A stretch of DNA of 64,000 nt, from assembly GCF_002803605.1 (NCBI RefSeq), contig NZ_PHRG01000001.1, forward strand, positions 880,819-944,818. Direction: 5' to 3'. Below the pieces are notes generated by a model. That model was not told the DNA's origin, ran no database searches, and saw only the letters and a program-made list of their open reading frames with translations. How positions within the stretch are numbered: the stretch's first letter is position 1; the number at the start of each line of letters is the position of its first letter. Of the stretch, positions 55,685 to 64,000 are shown one piece after another. Position numbers and translations under genes: made by a program. Origin of the DNA: Acinetobacter pseudolwoffii. Its GTDB lineage: Bacteria > Pseudomonadota > Gammaproteobacteria > Pseudomonadales > Moraxellaceae.

Positions 55685-57469
55685 TTATTTTTTGACTGGT
55701 TCAATATCGAGATATTGCCAAACGGAGTTCATGATTGGATGCGCCTTAAAGCCTTGAACCTGAGGATGGATCAGCCAGTTACGCACCCGGGTATTGTGTA
55801 AAATCCAGGGATTATCGGCTTCGATTTGCCGGTTCATTTTTTCATAATAGGGCGTACGCTGATCTGGTGGCAGCTTCATGGCAGCCTGATACAGAGCATC
55901 ATAGGCTTTTGAGGTATAGCAGCTCAGGTTGCCCTGCTGTGCATTTGGGCCATATAAGAGTTGAGCAAAATTTTCACCCTCCGGATAATCTGCAATCCAG
56001 GCACCGCCCCACAGCATATGTTTACATTGCGTGGCTTCTTTCAGGTTGTCGGCGAAATTGCTGATTTTAAATTCAATACGTAGACCAACTGCATCCAGAT
56101 TTTTTTTCCATAATTCCGCTGCAATCACTGAAGAGCTGGAACTGGTCGAGTTCATTTTCAGTGTCAAAGGTTTGCCATCAGGCAAAGTCCGATAGCCATC
56201 TGCACCTTTTTTATAACCGAAACGCTCGAGCAGCTTGTTGGCCAAGAGGGGATTATAGGCAATACTATTTTTATAAGCTGGATTATACCCATTCACGCCT
56301 TCGGGAATGGTCATTTCAGCTTTATCTGCATGTCCCTTATACAGCTGTTTGATGGCTTCATTCTGGTTATAAGACAAGGCGATTGCCCGACGCAGAGCGA
56401 TTTTTTCTAGTGAATTTCCACCGACCACAGGATCGCGCATATTCATGATGGTATAAGTGATTTCTGCGTCTTTATTTGGATAATGCAAAATGCCTTTTTG
56501 CTTGTATTCGTTTTTGAGCTGTTTATTGACTAGGGCCTGTTCGGCACCGCTTGCAGTGAGCCGGTCATAATCCAGTTGACCCGATTTCAGCGCCAGCCAG
56601 CGCGATTGTTCTTCTTCAATAATACTGACCTTGACCATCCCAATTTGCGGCATTTTTTTGCCACTCATTTCTTTTACCAGACGTTGATCCCAGGCCGTAT
56701 TTTCACCCTTAAAATTCCAGCTAAATCCCCGGTAATCTGGATTGGCCTTTAATTCAATCCGGCTACGCGGCACATATTTATGCAATTGATAGGGCCCTGT
56801 CCCGACTGGATGCTGACCTGCACGCGCGCCATAATGCTCAATGACTTCTCTGGCGGTACCGCTAAAAGTGACATAGGCCATGATATAAGGGAAATTAAAG
56901 TCGGAACGCGTGAGCGTGATTTGCAAGGTATATTGATCAAGTGCCTTTAGTCCTGCAATTGGCGCATCGTAATTAAATTGACCAGAACTTTTGGCTTGCT
57001 GAATGGCAGCATCTGCACCGAGAATTTTGCCCTCGATAAACGAAAAGGTCGGCGAATGATTTTTAGGATCCATCACCCGCTTCATGGAGTAAATATAGTC
57101 CTCGACAACCAGTTCACGTTTTTTGCCCTTAAATGCCGGATCATCACTAAAATAGATGCCGGGTTTAATCTTGAAGGTATAGACCTTGCCATCCTGCTCG
57201 ATCTTGGGCAAGGCTTCCGCAGTATTCGGAGTTAAAGTGGCTGGTCGCGCCAGATAGTCGTAACGTAATAAGGGTTCAAAAATTGCTTCAGCAATACTGC
57301 CACTATAAAAATTATAGGTCTTGACCATGTCGAAACCATCATCAGGCGCTTCAAATGCAATATTCAAAACTTTATCTGGTTGTGCAGGCGATTTTGCTGA
57401 AACCCCTTCTGCCGAGACCATTGCCAGTGCTAGAACTGTCATCCTTAAAATTACTGATTTCAAAGTCAT
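55685..57469 (-). CDS. ABC transporter substrate-binding protein, YejA-like (copy 1)
   Basis: A 594-aa periplasmic binding protein with a signal peptide (residues 1-25, cleavage after VSA). Its motifs parallel those of copy 2: FEPLLRYDYLARPATLTPNT, HPVGTGPYQLHKYVPRSR, and AWIADYPEGENFAQLLYGPN. It is the first gene of the yej operon, ahead of copy 2 by 10 bp. The differences between the copies lie mainly in ligand-pocket regions, which suggests different peptide preferences (inference). Confidence 0.9.
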   Translation of the reverse strand: MTLKSVILRMTVLALAMVSAEGVSAKSPAQPDKVLNIAFEAPDDGFDMVKTYNFYSGSIAEAIFEPLLRYDYLARPATLTPNTAEALPKIEQDGKVYTFKIKPGIYFSDDPAFKGKKRELVVEDYIYSMKRVMDPKNHSPTFSFIEGKILGADAAIQQAKSSGQFNYDAPIAGLKALDQYTLQITLTRSDFNFPYIMAYVTFSGTAREVIEHYGARAGQHPVGTGPYQLHKYVPRSRIELKANPDYRGFSWNFKGENTAWDQRLVKEMSGKKMPQIGMVKVSIIEEEQSRWLALKSGQLDYDRLTASGAEQALVNKQLKNEYKQKGILHYPNKDAEITYTIMNMRDPVVGGNSLEKIALRRAIALSYNQNEAIKQLYKGHADKAEMTIPEGVNGYNPAYKNSIAYNPLLANKLLERFGYKKGADGYRTLPDGKPLTLKMNSTSSSSSVIAAELWKKNLDAVGLRIEFKISNFADNLKEATQCKHMLWGGAWIADYPEGENFAQLLYGPNAQQGNLSCYTSKAYDALYQAAMKLPPDQRTPYYEKMNRQIEADNPWILHNTRVRNWLIHPQVQGFKAHPIMNSVWQYLDIEPVKK

Positions 57470-57918
57470 ACCTATTTTTATCTTAATGTTTTATTGATCT
57501 AGGAAGTTCTTAACCTAACGCCCTATATTTGTTGCAATTTATGAATCAAAGCTGAATAGAGAAATTAAATTGGACAAAGCAAATCTCATATCTTCAAAAA
57601 CAACTATTTTTTCAACTTCTACCGAGAAAATTTATTTTTATGCACTTGCCCTTATTCTGCCTAACCAAATATTTTTAATGAACCTTTTATGTCATTTTTA
57701 TCTTTAAAACGCCGATTCGTCTTCTCTTCACACAAAGATAAATAAGCTTTTTTTTAGAGAATTCACATGGCCTTGATCTTAGAACCCAGAAATTCATAAT
57801 AACCAACTGCTCACTAAATGTCTCTTTATGCAATCATCCTATTCTTTGTGCAATGTTTATCAACCCCACATTGTCCCAACTGAAACCAGAATAGTATTGC
57901 CCTCAATTTTCACCCCAG
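57470..57918. other. Intergenic region upstream of the yej operon, no gene seen
   Basis: About 450 bp of AT-rich sequence between the terminator of the ferritin gene and the first yej gene. It should contain the operon promoter, but no convincing -35/-10 pair or operator was identified. Confidence 0.45.
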
Positions 57919-57948
57919 AAAAAAAACCCAGCATATGCTGGGTTTTTT
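57919..57948. terminator. Terminator of the bacterioferritin gene
   Basis: AACCCAGCA-TA-TGCTGGGTT with A and T runs on both sides, 14 bp after the ferritin stop. Confidence 0.88.
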
Positions 57949-57961
57949 GATTGATCTGATC

Positions 57962-58426
57962 TTACATCTGCGATTGAATATAATTTTGCAGGCCAATCAG
58001 TTCGATCAGACGCAATTGTTTTTCCAGCCAGTAGGTGTGATCTTCTTCGGTATCTGACATTTGCTGGCGCAGCATATCACGGGTGATATAGTCCCCTTTT
58101 TCTTCGCACAGCTTGATGCCCTGTGCCAGTTTTTCTCGCACATGATATTCAAGTTTCAGGTCGGCTTTCAGACAGCTCACCACATCTTCACCAATCTCAA
58201 TGTCATCGCGTTGCATGTTTGGTGTACCTTCCAGGAACAAGACACGACGGATAATCGCATCCGCATGCTGGGCTTCTTCCTGCATTTCATGGTCGATACG
58301 TTCAAAGATTTTGGTTAAACCCCAATCTTCATACATCCGAGAGTGAATCAAGTATTGGTCACGAGCAGCCAGTTCGCCACCGATCAACATATTTAAATAA
58401 TCTACGACTTCTGGATTACCGCGCAT
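57962..58426 (-). CDS. Bacterioferritin-like ferritin without heme-ligand Met
   Basis: A 154-aa four-helix ferritin of the Bfr family: [20 protein letters not shown] start, and YVITR-like DYITRDML and [12 protein letters not shown] end. The di-iron ferroxidase residues are all present (Glu18, Glu51, His54, Glu93, Glu127, His130). The Met52 that ligates heme in E. coli Bfr is Ala here. It therefore probably forms a heme-free shell or the heme-free partner of another Bfr, as in Pseudomonas FtnA. It stores iron in the cytoplasm. A divergent reductase gene lies 342 bp away. Confidence 0.9.
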   Translation of the reverse strand: MRGNPEVVDYLNMLIGGELAARDQYLIHSRMYEDWGLTKIFERIDHEMQEEAQHADAIIRRVLFLEGTPNMQRDDIEIGEDVVSCLKADLKLEYHVREKLAQGIKLCEEKGDYITRDMLRQQMSDTEEDHTYWLEKQLRLIELIGLQNYIQSQM

Positions 58427-58768
58427 TTGAATTACTCCCTGCCTTTATCTGGCTATTATGGAGAAACTCAAAGGATTTTGCAAAGCCTAACATTGGTTAA
58501 ATATATGATTTTTATATAATTAAAATGAGAAGTACTTGCATTTACACTTCGTTCTGAATCAAATCCCATTTATAAAACAATACTTTGCACTGTCACGACT
58601 ATTCACTTTAAGCACAATCTGCCGGATAAATCCATCAGTTAAGATTTGTAAGTATTCATTAAAACCCGCAAGATTGCTTATTTTTGTATAAACATCACCG
58701 CATTGGCGTACTTAATGCATAAATTTCGCTTATCATTCAGACAAATTTAAAACAACAACGGTTTAAAT
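58427..58768. other. Divergent intergenic region between ferritin and reductase genes
   Basis: About 340 bp, AT-rich, presumably with both promoters. No clear Fur box or terminator is visible. A TTATCATTC near 58730 is only a partial resemblance to a Fur half-site. Confidence 0.4.
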
Positions 58769-59836
58769 ATGACACATCCACATACAACAGCACCTGTTCT
58801 GGTCACCGGTGCATCGGGTTATATTGCCAGCTGGGTTATCCAGAAATTACTCACGCAAGGCTATACTGTACATGCCACGGTACGTGACCTAAACAAAAGC
58901 AAAAGCTTCGCCCATTTAGAAAAAATTGCCGAGAACAGTCCAGGCACCCTCAAATTATTTCAGGCCAATTTACTGAGTCCGGGTTCTTTTGATGCCGCCA
59001 TGCAAGGCTGTGAAATTGTGTTTCATATGGCGTCGCCCTTTGTGGTCACCAATTATAAGGATGCGGTCAAAGATATTATTGAACCTGCGATTTTAGGTAC
59101 TGAAAATGTCCTGAAAAGCGTCAATCAGACAGAATCCGTGAAACGTGTGATTGTTACCTCGAGTATTGCCTCTACTTATGGCGATGCCATTGATATTCTG
59201 CAAACTGAAAATAACAGTTTTGATGAATCACACTGGAATAGCACCAGTTCGGAAACTCATCAGCCTTATCCTTATTCCAAAGTCATGGCAGAGCGTAAGG
59301 CCTGGGAAATGGCAGAAGCACAGGATCGCTGGCAGCTGGTCTGTATCAATCCAGCGCTGGTTTTTGGTAAATCCCTCACACCAAATACCCAGTCTGGCAG
59401 TGTCGAAGTACTGCAACAGTTTGCCAATGGCATGACTTTACTCGGTGTTCCACCCATGTGGAATGGTGTGGTCGATGTGCAGGATGTCGCTGAAGCACAT
59501 CTCCGTGCTGCATTTAAACCAGAAGCACATGGGCGTTATATTATTTGTAGTGAAAGCCTGAGCCTGCTGGAAATGGGTCAGATTTTAAGAGAAAATTTTG
59601 GCAATAAGTTCCCCTTCCCGCGCAATCAGTTGCCAAAAGCGGCCTTTAAACTGTTTGGACCATTGGCAGGCTTTAGTCCCAAGTTTGTGGAACTGAACAT
59701 GGGTTATCCGATCTACTTCAATGCGCAAAAGAGTCAGGATGAACTGGGTATTCAATATCGTCCAGTGAAAGAAAGTCTGGTCGAGCATTTCCAGCAATTA
59801 CTCGATGATGGCGTAGTCAAAAAATATATTCCTTAA
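58769..59836 (+). CDS. NAD(P)-dependent epimerase/dehydratase (dihydroflavonol-reductase-like)
   Basis: A 355-aa extended short-chain dehydrogenase. The nucleotide-binding VTGASGYIASWV begins at residue 12, VFHMASPF and VIVTSSIAS follow, and the catalytic YPYSKVMAE motif supplies Tyr and Lys. This is the subgroup of cinnamoyl-CoA and dihydroflavonol 4-reductases, which in bacteria often reduce aldehydes or ketones. Substrate unknown. It ends before a long inverted repeat. Confidence 0.88.
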   Translation: MTHPHTTAPVLVTGASGYIASWVIQKLLTQGYTVHATVRDLNKSKSFAHLEKIAENSPGTLKLFQANLLSPGSFDAAMQGCEIVFHMASPFVVTNYKDAVKDIIEPAILGTENVLKSVNQTESVKRVIVTSSIASTYGDAIDILQTENNSFDESHWNSTSSETHQPYPYSKVMAERKAWEMAEAQDRWQLVCINPALVFGKSLTPNTQSGSVEVLQQFANGMTLLGVPPMWNGVVDVQDVAEAHLRAAFKPEAHGRYIICSESLSLLEMGQILRENFGNKFPFPRNQLPKAAFKLFGPLAGFSPKFVELNMGYPIYFNAQKSQDELGIQYRPVKESLVEHFQQLLDDGVVKKYIP

Positions 59837-59842
59837 TCGTAC

Positions 59843-59907
59843 TAGCTCAAACCTGATCTGACAGTTACCGATTTTTTGATTGTATCTGTCAGATTAAATT
59901 TGAGCTA
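59843..59907. repeat. Long interrupted inverted repeat between convergent genes
   Basis: TAGCTCAAA-(4)-ATCTGACAG at 59843-59864 is inverted as CTGTCAGAT-(4)-TTTGAGCTA at 59886-59907. That gives 18 paired bases with a 4-by-4 internal loop and a 21-nt apical loop containing TTTTTT. There is no T tract after the stem on either strand, so it is not a standard terminator. Confidence 0.6.
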
Positions 59908-59957
59908 CTACACCGACTTATGCGCCCACAAGCTCACTATTCCTGCCTAAAAACAAG

Positions 59958-60947
59958 CTAAGCAGAAGTCCAACGCGCATTTTTCCACGCTTGCTGTTGC
60001 TTTGCATCTAGAAAAGTCCAAGCCACAAAGCGACTCTCTTTTTGCCCCTGCGTCATTTTAATGGTTTTTAAATCCACTGCACCGCACTTACGCAAGGTAT
60101 TTAACAGCATAGGCAATGTGGTTTTCTTAGAAACCAGTGTACTAAACCAAAGACATTGCTCAGCAAACTGTGTGCTCTCTTGTACTATCTGGCAAACAAA
60201 GCGTTCTTCTCCACCGTCACACCACAGCTCGTTCTTTTGTCCGCCAAAGTTTAACACCACTTTAGACCGATCAACCGGTTTGCCAAGTTTGCGTAATTTT
60301 TGCGTTGCTGTGGCATTTGCTTCATCTTGCGAAGCATGAAATGGTGGGTTACACAGGGTCAAATCAAAACGATCTGAAGGTTTAATCACGCCTTTGAAAA
60401 TATTGCTCGGTGTCTTTTGCAATCGAATCTGAATCCCCTTTCTGAGATTTGGATTTGCCTCCACAATAAATTGAGCACTTTTAACCGATGCAGGATGAAT
60501 GTCTGAGCCAACAAATTTCCAACCATAACTACGATGACCAATAATCGGATAAATACAGTTCGCGCCCACCCCAATATCTAATACGTGAACGGCGTGTCCT
60601 GTTGGAATCTGACCTTTATTGCTATCACTCAACAAGTCCGCCAAATAGTGAATATAGTCGGCTCTACCCGGAATAGGTGGGCAAAGATAATCTTGAGGAA
60701 TATCCCAATATTGAATACTATAAAAATGCTTGAGCAATGCTTTATTGAGCATTTTCACAGCTCGAGGATCAGAAAAGTTGACTGAAAGATCGTTATATTG
60801 ATTCGGGCTGACAAAAGGCGCAAGTTCCGGACAACTCTTGATTAACTGAGGAAAATCGTAACGACTGCGATGCAGATTTCGTGCATGTAATTGCGATTTT
60901 TGTTGCAGAAAAGATTTTTTTGCTTGAGCCATGTGTATGTCAATCAT
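59958..60947 (-). CDS. rlmF: 23S rRNA (adenine(1618)-N(6))-methyltransferase
   Basis: A 329-aa methyltransferase. The N-terminal [20 protein letters not shown] is the RlmF signature; the SAM-binding [14 protein letters not shown] follows, and the catalytic motif [15 protein letters not shown] (NPPF) targets an exocyclic amine. It methylates A1618 of 23S rRNA. The start could be ATG 60947 or 60932; neither has a good ribosome-binding site. Confidence 0.93.
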   Translation of the reverse strand: MIDIHMAQAKKSFLQQKSQLHARNLHRSRYDFPQLIKSCPELAPFVSPNQYNDLSVNFSDPRAVKMLNKALLKHFYSIQYWDIPQDYLCPPIPGRADYIHYLADLLSDSNKGQIPTGHAVHVLDIGVGANCIYPIIGHRSYGWKFVGSDIHPASVKSAQFIVEANPNLRKGIQIRLQKTPSNIFKGVIKPSDRFDLTLCNPPFHASQDEANATATQKLRKLGKPVDRSKVVLNFGGQKNELWCDGGEERFVCQIVQESTQFAEQCLWFSTLVSKKTTLPMLLNTLRKCGAVDLKTIKMTQGQKESRFVAWTFLDAKQQQAWKNARWTSA

Positions 60948-61092
60948 CAACGGGAGAACAGAATCAATAAGGCAGGATCTATACCTGCAAATGAATCGAT
61001 ATTGTACGTGAATTCAACTCACATTGCCGAACCCGTCCTTGTATTTGTCTATCCTCCCCCCTCTCATTCACCTATAGTTTTGAACTAGCAAT

Positions 61093-61134
61093 AAAAAAGA
61101 CACCTCAAGACTCATCATCCTTGGTGTCTTTTTT
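61093..61134. terminator. ligA terminator
   Basis: AAAAAAGACACC (61093-61104) pairs with GGTGTCTTTTTT (61123-61134). T runs occur on both strands. It lies 25 bp after the ligA stop. Confidence 0.85.
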
Positions 61135-61158
61135 ATTTGAGTCATTGTTTAGAACTGA

Positions 61159-63306
<2,148 letters not shown>

Positions 63307-64000
63307 TTAAACTTCTGTCGGTTGACCGGCACGATAATCAATCGCTTGATGGCGCCAGAATTCGCGTAATTGTGGGGTAAATTCCTGCTGGTTCTGATCA
63401 TAGACCAGACCATCGACTTCACGGGCAATCAGACGTGAAATACTGTCCATGGTATCAAAGGCATTTTGTACATCGCTATGCGGTAAAGCCAGGAAGAAAG
63501 CCAGACCTTTGACTTCCTGAGTCGACAATGTTTCCAGATCAAAGCCTTCCATACCCGTATCGGTCATTTGCAGTACCGAAAATAGCAGTTTTGAATCATC
63601 TTCACTATAACGGTGGAAACAGGCCAGTTCGCCATAACGCAGACCATATTTGAGTAAGACTTTCAGGGTTTTATCACCTGAAAGTACACGGCCTTGCGGA
63701 TAGATATGCAGAGAAATAATGGTTTCAGCACTGGATAACGCACTTTCTTCATCCACTATTTTTTGCTCATGCAGATGGGCATCCAGAATACTGCTTTCAT
63801 CATTAAATTCAGAAATTTCTGCTTTTTCGATGTTGCTGTTCAGACTAAATTCGGTAGCTATATCTTTATTTTCAGGCTGGTTATTTTCCGGTTCTACTTC
63901 GGCCGGCTTTTGCTCCAGTGATGTTTCGGCTGGTTCTGTAGTTGCAGAGCTTGCCACCACTTCAGCTTCGGTCATTGGACTCGGCTCGACCGCTGCAGCT
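63307..64000 (-). CDS. zipA: Cell division protein ZipA (C-terminal part, runs off window)
   Basis: At least 230 residues, truncated at the window end: the frame is open past 63975 to the edge. The N-terminal visible part is acidic, Pro/Glu-rich linker (EPAETSLEQKPAEVEPENN). The C-terminal FtsZ-binding domain begins about ISLHIYPQGRVLSGDKTL and includes FHRYSEDDSKLLFSVLQM and GLAFFLALPHSDVQNAFDTM. ZipA tethers FtsZ at the inner membrane; the membrane helix must lie beyond the window. zipA followed by ligA is a conserved order. Confidence 0.93.
   Translation of the reverse strand, partial: AAAVEPSPMTEAEVVASSATTEPAETSLEQKPAEVEPENNQPENKDIATEFSLNSNIEKAEISEFNDESSILDAHLHEQKIVDEESALSSAETIISLHIYPQGRVLSGDKTLKVLLKYGLRYGELACFHRYSEDDSKLLFSVLQMTDTGMEGFDLETLSTQEVKGLAFFLALPHSDVQNAFDTMDSISRLIAREVDGLVYDQNQQEFTPQLREFWRHQAIDYRAGQPTEV

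Noticed and set aside
58720..58745. Possible Fur box upstream of the ferritin/reductase genes
   Set aside because: Only one half-site-like TTATCATTC; the dyad partner is missing.

Overview
The window is a stretch of gammaproteobacterial chromosome that fits Acinetobacter (Moraxellaceae) best. The reasons are the low-to-moderate GC content, an RpoB of 1362 aa and an RpoC of about 1396 aa, the dad, Yej and FabD-FabG-AcpP arrangements, and several proteins I know mainly from Acinetobacter. No phage, integron, CRISPR array or intact insertion sequence was seen. Most of the window is housekeeping sequence.

Layout. 1-4.8 kb: a DsbA-fold oxidoreductase (FrnE type), dodecin, a tiny exported protein, an unannotated 59-aa ORF in tandem with a 464-aa unknown protein, and an exported putative outer-membrane barrel. 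4.8-5.2 kb: a ~400-bp segment bounded by inverted repeats, next to htpG. 5.2-12.1 kb: htpG (with a sigma-32-like promoter), an LprI-like protein, an OmpW-like porin, a YuiF/NhaC-like antiporter, an alpha/beta hydrolase, a hotdog-fold protein and a glycine-zipper lipoprotein.

12.3-29.4 kb, all on the minus strand and transcribed from high to low coordinates: rpsL-rpsG-fusA-tuf, tRNA-Trp, secE-nusG-rplK-rplA-rplJ-rplL-rpoB-rpoC. The str operon and the secE/L11/L10/beta cluster lie head to tail here. Regulatory hairpins occur in the rpsL leader, after tuf, after nusG, in the L10 leader, in the rplL-rpoB gap, and in a dispersed-type repeat between rpoB and rpoC. A strong terminator follows rpoC.

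29.4-34.3 kb: an EcsC-family protein, fabB with hemJ just downstream, and a membrane-anchored unknown. 34.4-39.4 kb: an alanine/D-amino-acid catabolic locus (cycA-like permease, RidA, alanine racemase, dadA) divergent from an Lrp-family regulator. 39.5-43.3 kb: a BON-LysM protein, acpP-fabG-fabD, rpmF and yceD. 43.4-47.9 kb: epmC, a YciO-type protein, a small unknown, scpA-scpB and rluB with an Arg-rich tail. 48.0-57.5 kb: a Yej-type oligopeptide ABC importer with two paralogous binding proteins and an exported M3 peptidase encoded inside the operon. 57.9-64.0 kb: a bacterioferritin-like ferritin that lacks the heme-ligand Met, an extended SDR reductase, rlmF, ligA and the 3' part of zipA, which runs off the window.

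The observations most worth following up are the peptide-uptake operon with its built-in exported peptidase, the two-gene unknown cassette at 1986-3569, the inverted-repeat segment at 4800-5198, the repeat inside the rpoB-rpoC intercistronic RNA, the hairpin at the 5' end of the rpsL leader, the Met52-less bacterioferritin and a possible leaderless scpA start. I did not find a convincing new multi-gene defence or mobile system.
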